The notes below the pieces were generated by a model. The model saw only the letters and a program-made list of their open reading frames with translations. It was not told where the DNA came from and made no database searches. Positions 14,406 through 22,737 of a stretch of 29,881 bases of DNA are shown one piece after another. The position numbers were made by a program, and so were the translations under genes. Each line of letters opens with the position of its first letter. Position 1 is the first letter of the stretch. The stretch spans positions 1 to 29,881 of the forward strand of contig JAEXAH010000054.1 in assembly GCA_023458315.1 (NCBI GenBank). Direction: 5' to 3'. This stretch comes from Pseudomonadota bacterium (lineage in GTDB: Bacteria > Pseudomonadota > Alphaproteobacteria > Rhodospirillales > Magnetospirillaceae).

Positions 14406-15797
14406 TTAGTAGCGATAGGTTTCCGGCTTGAACGGGCCTTCAACCGCCACGCCGATATATTCGGACTGCTTCTGGTTCAGCTTGGTCAACTGGGCGCCCA
14501 GCTTGGCGAGGTGCAGCGAGGCCACCTTCTCGTCCAGGGTCTTGGGCAGCACGTAGACCTTACGCTCGTACTTGCCGGGGTTGCAGAAGATCTCGATCTG
14601 GGCCAGCACCTGATTGGTGAACGAGGCCGACATCACGAACGAGGGGTGGCCGGTGGCACAGCCCAGGTTGACCAGACGGCCCTCGGCCAGCAGCAGGATG
14701 CGGTTGCCGCCGGGGAACTTGATCTCGTCCACCTGCGGCTTGATGTTGGTCCACTGGAAGTTCTTCAGGCCGGCGACCTGAATCTCGCTGTCGAAGTGGC
14801 CGATGTTGCAGACGATGGCGCGGTCCTTCATGGCGCGCATGTGATCGACGGTGATCACGTCCACGTTGCCGGTGGTGGTGACGAAGATGTCGCCGCGCGG
14901 GGCGGCTTCTTCCATGGTCAGCACCTCATAGCCTTCCATGCAGGCTTGCAGGGCGCAGATCGGGTCGATCTCGGTGACGATGACGCGGCAGCCCTGGCTG
15001 GCCAGCGACTCGGCCGAGCCCTTGCCCACATCGCCGAAACCGGCGACCACGGCGACCTTACCGGCCAGCATGACGTCGGTGGCGCGGCGGATGCCGTCGA
15101 CCAGCGATTCGCGGCAGCCGTACTTGTTGTCGAACTTGGACTTGGTGACGGAATCGTTGACGTTGATGGCGGGCCACAGCAGGGTGCCCTTCTTCTCCAT
15201 CTCGTACAGACGGTGCACGCCGGTGGTGGTTTCCTCGGTCACGCCACGGATGGCGGCGCCGTTGCGGGAATAGAAGGTGGCGTCGGTGGCCAGCTTCTTC
15301 TTGATGGAGGCGAACAGCACCTCCTCTTCCTCGCAGGTCGGGTTGGACAGCACCGACAGATCCTTCTCGGCGCGCATGCCCAGATGGATCAGCAGGGTGG
15401 CGTCGCCGCCGTCGTCCAGGATCATGTTCGGGCAGCCGCCATCGGCCCATTCGAAGATGCGGTGGGTGTAGTCCCAATACTCTTCCAGGCTCTCGCCCTT
15501 GACGGCGAACACCGGGATACCGGCGGCGGCGATGGCGGCGGCGGCGTGGTCCTGGGTCGAGAAGATGTTGCACGACGCCCAGCGGATGTCGGCGCCCAGC
15601 GCCTTCAGGGTCTCGATCAGCACGCCGGTCTGAATGGTCATGTGCAGCGAACCGGCGATGCGGGCGCCCTTCAGCGGCTGCTGCGGGCCGAATTCCTCAC
15701 GCGTGGCCATCAGGCCGGGCATCTCGCTCTCGGCGATGTCCAGTTCCTTGCGGCCCCATTCGGCCAGGGAAATATCGGCAACCTTGTAGTCGGTCAT
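14406..15797 (-). CDS. ahcY: Adenosylhomocysteinase (S-adenosylhomocysteine hydrolase)
   Basis: AhcY splits S-adenosylhomocysteine to adenosine and homocysteine, recycling the product of all SAM-dependent methylations. The 463-residue product starts MTDYKVADISLAEWGRKELD. It has the substrate-domain SLHMTIQTGVLIETL and CNIFSTQDHAAAA, NVNDSVTKSKFDN, the NAD-binding GFGDVGKGSAESL, and the C-terminal NQKQSEYIGVAVEGPFKPE then TYRY, which completes the neighbouring active site. The length is right for the bacterial type. The ATG at 15797 has AAAGGG upstream; a longer in-frame reading to 16019 is not supported. An AT-rich palindrome lies 77 bp upstream. A strong terminator follows. Confidence 0.98.
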   Translation of the reverse strand: MTDYKVADISLAEWGRKELDIAESEMPGLMATREEFGPQQPLKGARIAGSLHMTIQTGVLIETLKALGADIRWASCNIFSTQDHAAAAIAAAGIPVFAVKGESLEEYWDYTHRIFEWADGGCPNMILDDGGDATLLIHLGMRAEKDLSVLSNPTCEEEEVLFASIKKKLATDATFYSRNGAAIRGVTEETTTGVHRLYEMEKKGTLLWPAINVNDSVTKSKFDNKYGCRESLVDGIRRATDVMLAGKVAVVAGFGDVGKGSAESLASQGCRVIVTEIDPICALQACMEGYEVLTMEEAAPRGDIFVTTTGNVDVITVDHMRAMKDRAIVCNIGHFDSEIQVAGLKNFQWTNIKPQVDEIKFPGGNRILLLAEGRLVNLGCATGHPSFVMSASFTNQVLAQIEIFCNPGKYERKVYVLPKTLDEKVASLHLAKLGAQLTKLNQKQSEYIGVAVEGPFKPETYRY

Positions 15798-15873
15798 GGC
15801 GTGCGTGCCCTTTGCAGCGGGGATTGTTCTGAGTGTGCTTGTAGCAGCCCGACCGTCCGAAGGCAAGCATGAT

Positions 15874-15889
15874 ATAAAGATATGTTTAT
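15874..15889. promoter_or_regulatory. AT-rich palindromic operator candidate upstream of ahcY
   Basis: ATAAAGATATGTTTAT is a palindrome at 14 of 16 positions, conspicuous in GC-rich surroundings and 77 bp upstream of the ahcY start. The spacing fits a promoter-overlapping operator. In proteobacteria ahcY is often controlled by the ArsR-type repressor SahR, whose sites I recall as AT-rich palindromes of similar look. Assigning this site to SahR is an inference, as no regulator gene is in the window. Confidence 0.5.
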
Positions 15890-15970
15890 GTGGGAATGAA
15901 ATGCCCGCCATCTCCCGGGCAACGCAGCCCCGCCACCGCCGCATGCCTGGGGGCACCGCTTCCGGGGTAT

Positions 15971-15985
15971 AGTGGTCCGACCACT
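15971..15985. promoter_or_regulatory. GntR/FadR-type palindrome before the glycerol dehydrogenase gene
   Basis: AGTGGTCCGACCACT is a perfect inverted repeat with 7-bp arms. Its core TGGTCCGACCA matches the TGGTCNGACCA core of FadR-subfamily GntR regulators. It overlaps a possible -10 (TATAGT, 15968-15973) and ends 17 bp before the gldA start, a position expected to repress. The regulator is not in the window. Confidence 0.55.
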
Positions 15986-16002
15986 TGGGAGGGAGACATC
16001 CC

Positions 16003-17100
16003 ATGATCGCCACATCCATCTTCCCCTCACGCTACGTGCAAGGGGCAGGCGCCCTGGCGCTGCTGCCCGAGGAAGCGCGCCGCCTGGGCGACACCGCGCT
16101 GGCGGTGGTCGATCCCATGGTGCTGCCCGCCCTGGGCGCCGTCGCGCAACAGGGCACCATCGTCATCGCGCTGGACCGCTTCGGCGGCGAATGCTCGGAC
16201 GAGGAGATCGCCCGGCTGACCGCCCACGCCCGCGACCTGGACGCCAACGTCATCATCGGCGCGGGCGGCGGCAAGGCGCTGGACACCGCCAAGGCGGTGG
16301 CGCACGCCTTGGGGCTGCCGGTGGCGGTGGTCCCCACCCTGGCCTCGACCGACGCGCCGTGCAGCGCGCTCAGCGTCATCTACACCGCCGAGGGCGCGTT
16401 CAAACGCTATCTGGTGCTGCCGCGCAACCCGGATCTGGTGCTGGTGGACAGCGAGATCATCGTCCAGGCGCCGGTGCGCTTCCTGGTGTCGGGCATGGGC
16501 GACGCCCTGTCCACCCGCTTCGAGGCCGAGGATTGCCAGGCCAGCGGCGCGGGCAACATGACCGGCCGCCCCGGCGGCATGACCGCCCAGGGGCTGGCGC
16601 GGCTGTGCTATGACACCCTGCTGGCCGACGGAACCGCCGCCCGGCGCGACTGCGCCGCACGCACGGTGACGCCCGCGCTGGAGCGGGTGATCGAGGCCAA
16701 CACCCTGCTGTCGGGCCTGGGCTTCGAGAGCGGCGGCCTGTCGGGCGCCCACGCCATTCACAACGGCCTGACCGTGCTGGAGCCCACCCATGCCTATTGG
16801 CACGGCGAGAAGGTGGCCATCGGCACGCTGGCGCTGCTGATGCTGACCGGCCGCCCGGCGGCGCTGGTCGAAGAGGTCTTCGCCTTCTGCGAAGCGGTCG
16901 GCCTGCCGACCACCCTGGCGGAAATCGGCCTGACCGCCGTCACCGACGACGATCTGCGCCGGGTGGCCGAAATGGCCTGCGCCCCCGGCGAAACCATCCA
17001 CAACATCAAGGGCGGCGTCACCCCGGACCGGGTGATGGCGGCCATCAAGGCGGCCGATGCCGAGGGACGGCGCCGCCGCGCCCGCCACGCCGCCGAATAG
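16003..17100 (+). CDS. gldA: Glycerol dehydrogenase (iron/zinc-type family III alcohol dehydrogenase)
   Basis: The 365-residue protein matches NAD-dependent glycerol dehydrogenases, which oxidise glycerol to dihydroxyacetone. The NAD-binding loop is GAGGGKALDTAKAVA (residues 87-101), followed by VVPTLASTDAPCSALSVIYT. Metal ligands are predicted as Asp167 (GMGDALSTRFEAE), His250 (GAHAIHNG) and His267 (HGEKVAIG), all present. The exact substrate could be another vicinal diol or hydroxyketone. GGGAGGGAG (15987-15995) lies 7 nt before the ATG at 16003. It diverges from ahcY, and a GntR-type palindrome sits just upstream. No glycerol kinase or transporter is adjacent. Confidence 0.93.
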   Translation: MIATSIFPSRYVQGAGALALLPEEARRLGDTALAVVDPMVLPALGAVAQQGTIVIALDRFGGECSDEEIARLTAHARDLDANVIIGAGGGKALDTAKAVAHALGLPVAVVPTLASTDAPCSALSVIYTAEGAFKRYLVLPRNPDLVLVDSEIIVQAPVRFLVSGMGDALSTRFEAEDCQASGAGNMTGRPGGMTAQGLARLCYDTLLADGTAARRDCAARTVTPALERVIEANTLLSGLGFESGGLSGAHAIHNGLTVLEPTHAYWHGEKVAIGTLALLMLTGRPAALVEEVFAFCEAVGLPTTLAEIGLTAVTDDDLRRVAEMACAPGETIHNIKGGVTPDRVMAAIKAADAEGRRRRARHAAE

Positions 17101-17183
17101 TTGCGCACACCGCCGTCGGGCCACTGGCCCGGCGGCGGCTCTGCGGTTAGGATGCTTGCGGCTGCAACCGGAGGCATCGCCCC

Positions 17184-18272
17184 ATGAAGGACACGGTATC
17201 GCGGGTGATGGATGCCCGCCTGGGCGACCTGTTGGCGCGCTGGCGCGACGGCTATGACCCCGAGGGCATGCTGCGCCCGCTGGAAACCCTGGCGCCGCAC
17301 GGCGACCACCTGCTGCTGATCGAAGTGCAGGACGACGGCAGCCGCTATCTGCATTACGGCGCCGCCTTCGTCGAACATTTCGGCGTGGACCTGACCGGAC
17401 AGGTCATCACCACCCTGTCGCCCGAGATTCTGCCGCCCGAACGGCGCGGCATGCTGGAATTCGACTACGCCTTCGTGCAGTCGCGGCAGGCGCCGCTGTG
17501 GCGATCCTATACCGCCAATTTCGGCGAGACGGGCATCGAGACCTGGCAACGTCTGGTGCTGCCCGCGGGCGGCAACCTGCTGGTGGTCGGCGCCTATCCC
17601 ACTGCCCCCTTGGCCGCCCCGGCCGACGATGCCGAGGCGCTGCTGCGGCTGGTGATCGAACGGGTGCCGGTGGTGCTGGAACAGGACGGCGGCCTGTGCG
17701 ATCTGGCGCTGTCGTTGCGCGATTACAGCGACACCCAGCGCCACGCCGCCGAGTTGGAGGTGCTGGCCAACCACGACGCCCTGACCGGCACCGCCAATCT
17801 GCGCCATTTCCACCGGCTGGCCGGGCTGGAACTGGGTCATGCCCGGCGCATGAACCGCGCCTTGTCGCTGCTGGCCCTGGATCTGGACCATTTCAAGCGC
17901 ATCAACGATCTGTGGGGCCACGCGGCGGGCGATCTGGCGCTGAAAAGCTTTGCCGCCACCTGCCGCCGGGCGCTGCGCGAGCCGGACATCCTGGGCCGTT
18001 GCGGCGGCGAGGAATTCGCCATCGCCCTGCCCAATACCGGCCTGGACGGCGCCCTGGTCATCGCCGAACGGCTGCGCGCCGCCATCGAGGCATTGCGGGT
18101 GCCGCTGCCCGGCGCCGAGCCGCTGTCGTTCACCGTCAGCATCGGCATTGCCGTCACCGGCCCCGGCCAGGAAGCGGCGGCCGACATCGCCGCCCTGCTG
18201 GACCGGGCCGACCGCGCCCTTTACGCCAGCAAGAAGGCCGGGCGTAACCGGGTCAGCATCGCCGGGGAGTGA
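17184..18272 (+). CDS. Diguanylate cyclase with N-terminal PAS-like domain
   Basis: The 362-residue cytoplasmic protein makes cyclic di-GMP. Residues about 10-145 form a PAS-like fold (DGSRYLHYGAAFVEHFGVDL is a typical start) of the PAS_5 style found in alphaproteobacteria. A linker helix (172-196) leads to the GGDEF domain with HDALTGTANLRHF, LDLDHFKRINDLWGH, and the active-site loop GGEEF at 274-278. An inhibitory I-site RxxD (REPD, Arg265-Asp268) lies five residues before it, so product feedback is expected. There is no EAL domain. GGAGG precedes the ATG by 9 nt. It is 83 bp after gldA and convergent with the hemerythrin chemoreceptor gene. Confidence 0.93.
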   Translation: MKDTVSRVMDARLGDLLARWRDGYDPEGMLRPLETLAPHGDHLLLIEVQDDGSRYLHYGAAFVEHFGVDLTGQVITTLSPEILPPERRGMLEFDYAFVQSRQAPLWRSYTANFGETGIETWQRLVLPAGGNLLVVGAYPTAPLAAPADDAEALLRLVIERVPVVLEQDGGLCDLALSLRDYSDTQRHAAELEVLANHDALTGTANLRHFHRLAGLELGHARRMNRALSLLALDLDHFKRINDLWGHAAGDLALKSFAATCRRALREPDILGRCGGEEFAIALPNTGLDGALVIAERLRAAIEALRVPLPGAEPLSFTVSIGIAVTGPGQEAAADIAALLDRADRALYASKKAGRNRVSIAGE

Positions 18273-18316
18273 TCCCGGCGGGGGCAAAGGCCAACGCCAG
18301 TTCCCCGCAAGTCCAA

Positions 18317-20410
18317 TCACGCCGCCCGCCCGTTGACCACGGCGACGAAATGCTTGTCCACCTTGGCGATGTGGTCCAGCAGCCAATCGCGCAGGAAGGT
18401 CAATATCTCGATGGTCACGGTGCCGCTGCGTTGATCGACCCGGCGGCGGAAATCCTCGACCCGATCGATGAATTCGCGGTGGGCGGCCAGATGGGCCTCG
18501 CGCTCGGCATAGCCGCCCAGGGCCATCATCTTTTCCTCGCGGCCGAAATGCTCGCGGGTGTAATCGGCCAGCCTGGCGACCACCTCGGCCACCATTTCGG
18601 CGCCCGCGCCCTTGACCATGGCGTCGTGCAACTGGTCGATATAGCCGAACAGGCGGCGGTGGTCGTCGTCCACCATGGAATGGCCGGTCAGCAGGCTGTC
18701 GTCCCATTGCACGAAACCGCCGATCTCGTCCACGAAGGCGTCGGTGACGCTGGCCAGGAAGGTGTGGACGTCCTCGCGCAGCTTGTGCGCCTGCCCGGCC
18801 AGGGCGGCGGCGGCGCGGGCCACGCTTTTCGAGGCGGAATCGGTTTTACGGGCCCCGGCCAGCACGCCCTCGGCATGTTCCGACACCGCGCCGGTGCCTT
18901 CCGATGCCATCTGCACCGAGCGGGCGATCTCGGCGGTGGCGGCCGATTGCTGACCCACCGCCTCGGCGATGGAGCCGGAAATCTCGTTGATCTGCTGGAT
19001 GGTGCCGGTGATGCCGCGCAGCGCCTCGACCGTGCCGGTGGTCGCCACCTGCACCGCCTTGATCTGGGCGGCGATGTCCTCGGTGGCGCGGGCGGTCTGG
19101 TTGGCCAGGTTCTTGACCTCGTGCGCGACCACGGCGAACCCCTTGCCCGCCTCGCCCGCGCGGGCCGCCTCGATGGTGGCGTTCAGCGCCAAGAGGTTGG
19201 TCTGGCTGGCGATGGAATTGATCAGCCCGACCACGTCGCCGATGCGGGTGGCGGCCTGATCCAGACTTTGCACCATCTCGTCGGTGCGGGCGGCATCGCC
19301 GCTGGCGTTGACCGCCACCTTCCGGGACAATTCGGCCTGGGCGCCGATCTCGCGGATCGAGGCGGCCAGTTGCTCGGCCGCCGCCGCCACCGTCTGCACG
19401 CTGCCCAGGGCCAGGCCCGAGCTTTCGCGCACCGCGTGGGCGCGGGCGGTGGAATCGTCGGCCACCGCCGCCATGGCCGCCGAATTGCCCTGCAATTGCT
19501 CGACCGCCGCCACCAGATCGGTGACGGTGGCCGAGGCCACCGCGTCGAAATCGGCGGTCAGCCCCTTGACCCGGGCGGCCCGCTGCTCGCGCGCGGCGCG
19601 TTCGGCCTCGGTCTGGGCCATCAATTCGCGGCGGCGCTGGGCGTTGCTGCGCCACACCTCGACGGCGGCGACCATTTCCGCCACTTCGTCATGGGACGCG
19701 GTGCGCGGCATCTCCACATCCAATTGCCCGGCGGCCAGCCGCGACATGGCGGCGGTCAGGGCGCGGATCGGGTGGACCAGATGGCGGCGCACCACCATGC
19801 GCAGGGCCGTGACCGCCAGGGCGGCGCCCAGCGCCAGGATGGCGACGAAGCTCCATTGCCGCAGGCTGTACAATTCCTGCTGGCTTTGCTTCAGACGGCC
19901 GATTTCCTCGGCGTTGGCGGCGGCGGCGGCGGTGATGGCCTTGTTCAGCTCTTGCCGGGTCTTGCGGTTGGCATCGTTGTCGCCGAACGCCCGCGCCTCG
20001 GCCAGTTGGCCCGAACGGGCGATGCGCACCAGTTCGGCGCGAAAGCGGATGAACTGGTCGGTGGATTGCGCCAGCCCGTCCAGCGACCCGCGCGCCGATT
20101 GCGGCAGCAGCCCCTGCCAGCTATCCAGGGTCGCGCGCAGGCGGTCCAAATTGTCCAACAGCGGCTTGGCGAATTTTTCGGCCTCCTCGACCGAGCGGGC
20201 CATGTAGATGCCGCGCGAATCCATCACCACCGCCAGCACCAGACCGTTCAGCCGCTCGCCCAGGATGGCGCGATCGGCGGCGTTGGCCATGCTGTCGCTG
20301 GCCTGATTATAGGAGCGCAGCGCCAGCATGCCGAACACCGCCACCGCCAGCGCCACCGCCACGAAGGCCGTCACCGTGGCGTAGATCTTGCCCGCAATCC
20401 GCAACTTCAT
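18317..20410 (-). CDS. Methyl-accepting chemotaxis protein with C-terminal hemerythrin domain
   Basis: A 697-residue membrane chemoreceptor. TM1 is at about 8-30, a helical periplasmic domain at 31-185, TM2 at 186-207, HAMP at about 208-265, then the coiled-coil signalling domain. The kinase-control tip contains QTNLLALNATIEAARAGEAG. Fused at the end (567-697) is a bacteriohemerythrin. All seven di-iron ligands can be placed: His584 (DDDH), His621 and Glu625 (HFGREE), His640 and His644 (HLAAH), His680 and Asp685 (HIAKVD). Oxygen or redox sensing is the likely input, as known for DcrH. No CheR-tethering pentapeptide is seen. The ATG at 20410 has AGGGGG upstream; the longer reading to 20476 is rejected. 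Confidence 0.95.
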   Translation of the reverse strand: MKLRIAGKIYATVTAFVAVALAVAVFGMLALRSYNQASDSMANAADRAILGERLNGLVLAVVMDSRGIYMARSVEEAEKFAKPLLDNLDRLRATLDSWQGLLPQSARGSLDGLAQSTDQFIRFRAELVRIARSGQLAEARAFGDNDANRKTRQELNKAITAAAAANAEEIGRLKQSQQELYSLRQWSFVAILALGAALAVTALRMVVRRHLVHPIRALTAAMSRLAAGQLDVEMPRTASHDEVAEMVAAVEVWRSNAQRRRELMAQTEAERAAREQRAARVKGLTADFDAVASATVTDLVAAVEQLQGNSAAMAAVADDSTARAHAVRESSGLALGSVQTVAAAAEQLAASIREIGAQAELSRKVAVNASGDAARTDEMVQSLDQAATRIGDVVGLINSIASQTNLLALNATIEAARAGEAGKGFAVVAHEVKNLANQTARATEDIAAQIKAVQVATTGTVEALRGITGTIQQINEISGSIAEAVGQQSAATAEIARSVQMASEGTGAVSEHAEGVLAGARKTDSASKSVARAAAALAGQAHKLREDVHTFLASVTDAFVDEIGGFVQWDDSLLTGHSMVDDDHRRLFGYIDQLHDAMVKGAGAEMVAEVVARLADYTREHFGREEKMMALGGYAEREAHLAAHREFIDRVEDFRRRVDQRSGTVTIEILTFLRDWLLDHIAKVDKHFVAVVNGRAA

Positions 20411-20435
20411 GGCCGCGCCCCCTGACTTTTCGTAT

Positions 20436-20457
20436 TTGGGGAATTTTATATCCCCAA
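20436..20457. promoter_or_regulatory. Inverted repeat in the promoter region of the chemoreceptor gene
   Basis: TTGGGGA and TCCCCAA (20436-20442, 20451-20457) flank an 8-bp AT-rich spacer that on the minus strand reads ATATAAAA-like, a possible -10 region. It lies 26 bp upstream of the chemoreceptor start, in the 205-bp gap to the divergent histidine kinase gene. It could be an operator or a leader hairpin. Confidence 0.4.
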
Positions 20458-20615
20458 CAGGCCCGACACGTCTCAAACGAAGAAACGACGAGCGGTAACA
20501 ACCGTGTAAATAATCATCGCCACAGAATTGCGCACAGGTGGAAGCAAGCCACGATCAATCACAACCTCATGATGAAAACCGCGCGACAAATAATGGGTCG
20601 TGGTATTGTCGGGAC

Positions 20616-22625
20616 ATGACGATGCTGTCCGCACCTTTCGCCCGTACCCGCTGGCTGGTGCCCGCCGCCGTTCTGGGCGTGGCGGCGCTGGCCATCGTGC
20701 TGTTGTGGGTGGCGTTCGCCGCCGAACTGCGAAAGGACCGCGACCGCGCCCGCCAGGAAGCGGAAATCCGCCTGGAAAGCGGCGCCGCCGCCCTGGCCGA
20801 ACAGGCCGAGCGCATGCTGACCGGCATCAATATCGCGGCCCTGTACCTGCGCCACGCCTGGGTTCACAACCACGACCGCTTCGCCGAGGTGGTGGACACC
20901 CTGCGCCCGGCCAGCGCCCCCGACGTGGGCGTCAACGTCATGATCAACGACGCCGCCGGGTGGATGGTGTTCTCCACCTATCCGCCGTCGCCGGGGCCAA
21001 TGAACTTCGCCGAGCGCGAACATTTCCGCGCCCAGGTGCACAGCGACACCGACGCCCTGTTCGTCAGCAAGCCGGTGATGGGCAAGATCAGCCAGCGCAT
21101 GATGATTCCGTGCAGCCGCAAGCTGCTGGACGCCGACGGCGCCTTCGCCGGAATCGCGGTGATCGCCATCGCCCCCGAGGATCTGTTCACCCTGGACCCC
21201 AACCTGGAACTGGGCGCGGGCGGCGGCGCCACGCTGATCGGGCTGCATGACCGGGTGGTGCGGGCCAGCGCCGCCAACATGCCGGACACCGCGCCGCCGG
21301 CCGGCGCCGAACTGGACGCCGACCGCCCCTATTTCAGCGGCGCCAGCCAGGGCGTGTTCGCGGCGACCGGGGTCCGCGACGGCCGCGAGCGCCTGTATGC
21401 CTTTCGCCGCCTGCGCCAGTTCCCGCTGGTGATGGTGGTGTCCGACACCCTGGACGGCATCCACGCCGCCACCGCGCCGCGCCGCCGGGAACTGAGCCTG
21501 TTCACCAGCGCCGCGTCGCTGGCCATCGCCGGTTTCGCCCTGGTGCTGGCCCATTTCATCCACACCCTGGCCGGGCGCAGCCGCGCCCTGGACGACGCCC
21601 GGCAGCGGCGCGAGGCCATCCTGACCTCGGCCGGCGAGGGCATCTGCGGCTTCGGCCGCGACGGCCGCGTCACCTTCATCAACCCGGCCGCCCGCGCCAT
21701 GCTGGGCTGGGACCAGTCCGACGACGGCACCCGCCGCGCCCTGGCCGCCCATCTGCGCGCCCTGCCGCTGGGCGGCGAGCACAAGACCGAATTGCGGCGC
21801 GGCGACGGCAGCCTGTTCCCGGCCGAGGTCAGTTCGGCCGCCATGCCCGACACCGGCGATTCCGACGGCGCGGTCATGGTGTTCCGCGACGTCACCGGCG
21901 CCATGACCGCCGAGCGGCAATTGCGCGAACAATCGGACGCCCTGGCCCGCTCGAACGCCGAGTTGGAACAATTCGCCTATGTGGCGTCGCACGACCTGCG
22001 CGAGCCGTTGCGCATGATCAGCAGCTTCCTGACCCTGCTGGAAAAACGCCTGGGGCCGGGGCTGGACCAGGATTGCCGCGACTTCCTGCATTTCGCCCGC
22101 GACGGCGCCCAACGCATGGACCGGCTGGTGCTGGACCTGCTGGAATATTCCCGCATCGGCCGTCTGCAACGGCCCATGACGCCGGTGGACCTGAACGCCG
22201 TGCTGGCCGAGGTGCGGACCAACCTGTCGGCCGCCCTGGCCGAATCCGGCGGCGCCCTGCACGCCGACACCCTGCCCACCGTCACCGGCGACGCCCAGGA
22301 ACTGACCCGGCTGTTGCAGAATCTGGTGGGCAACGCCCTGAAATACCACGCCGCCGAGCGCCCGCCCCAGGTGACGGTGTCGGCCCGCCGCGACGGCGAT
22401 TTCTGGCGGGTCGAGGTGGCCGACAACGGCATCGGCATCGCCCCCGAACACCACGACCGGGTGTTCGGCGTGTTCCAGCGCCTGCACGCCCGCGACCAGT
22501 ACGACGGCACCGGCATCGGTCTGGCCATCTGCAAGAAGGTGGTCGAGCGGCACGGCGGCACCATCGGCCTCAGCTCCGAACCCGGCCGGGGCACCTGCTT
22601 CCACTTCACCCTGCCCGCCAGATAG
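20616..22625 (+). CDS. Membrane sensor histidine kinase (Cache-PAS-HisKA-HATPase)
   Basis: The 669-residue protein has TM1 at about 13-36 and a periplasmic dCache-like sensor (about 40-290). That sensor includes INIAALYLRH, the DAAGWMVFST strand pair and a REHFRAQ...FVSKPVMGK stretch typical of Cache domains. TM2 is at about 295-317. A PAS domain (331-435) follows, then HisKA with His459 in VASHDLREPLRM, the N-box in NLVGNALKYH, the G1 box DNGIGIAPEH and the G2 box GTGIGLAICKK. It lacks a receiver, and no response regulator is adjacent. The kinase core closely resembles that of the kinase at 26385-28178. The start is uncertain (ATG 20616 or 20622), with only a weak GGGAC upstream. Confidence 0.93.
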   Translation: MTMLSAPFARTRWLVPAAVLGVAALAIVLLWVAFAAELRKDRDRARQEAEIRLESGAAALAEQAERMLTGINIAALYLRHAWVHNHDRFAEVVDTLRPASAPDVGVNVMINDAAGWMVFSTYPPSPGPMNFAEREHFRAQVHSDTDALFVSKPVMGKISQRMMIPCSRKLLDADGAFAGIAVIAIAPEDLFTLDPNLELGAGGGATLIGLHDRVVRASAANMPDTAPPAGAELDADRPYFSGASQGVFAATGVRDGRERLYAFRRLRQFPLVMVVSDTLDGIHAATAPRRRELSLFTSAASLAIAGFALVLAHFIHTLAGRSRALDDARQRREAILTSAGEGICGFGRDGRVTFINPAARAMLGWDQSDDGTRRALAAHLRALPLGGEHKTELRRGDGSLFPAEVSSAAMPDTGDSDGAVMVFRDVTGAMTAERQLREQSDALARSNAELEQFAYVASHDLREPLRMISSFLTLLEKRLGPGLDQDCRDFLHFARDGAQRMDRLVLDLLEYSRIGRLQRPMTPVDLNAVLAEVRTNLSAALAESGGALHADTLPTVTGDAQELTRLLQNLVGNALKYHAAERPPQVTVSARRDGDFWRVEVADNGIGIAPEHHDRVFGVFQRLHARDQYDGTGIGLAICKKVVERHGGTIGLSSEPGRGTCFHFTLPAR

Positions 22626-22704
22626 CCACACGACAAGCGGCGACGATTCCTCTACTCTGGCGCCGTCGCCCGCCCCGGGGCGGCATCGGGCGGGAGGGGA
22701 AGGG

Positions 22705-22737
22705 ATGCATCGGAACAGCCGGAGCGCCGCGCCATGA
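22705..22737 (+). CDS. Possible 10-codon leader ORF coupled to the M48 gene
   Basis: ATG at 22705 has a strong GGAGG 7 nt upstream (22693-22697). It opens a frame encoding MHRNSRSAAP that stops at TGA 22735-22737, overlapping the ATG of the protease gene (22734). The arrangement would deliver ribosomes directly to the protease start. The protease also has its own weaker GGAG, so the leader may be chance. Confidence 0.35.
   Translation: MHRNSRSAAP

Noticed and set aside
15798..15990. Possible SAH riboswitch in the ahcY leader
   Set aside because: I could not find the conserved pseudoknot core or the expected helices; a protein operator explains the visible palindrome better. A covariance-model search would settle it.
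18269..20425. Plus-strand open frame opposite the hemerythrin chemoreceptor
   Set aside because: Shadow of a well-supported gene; no domain match and typical antisense composition.
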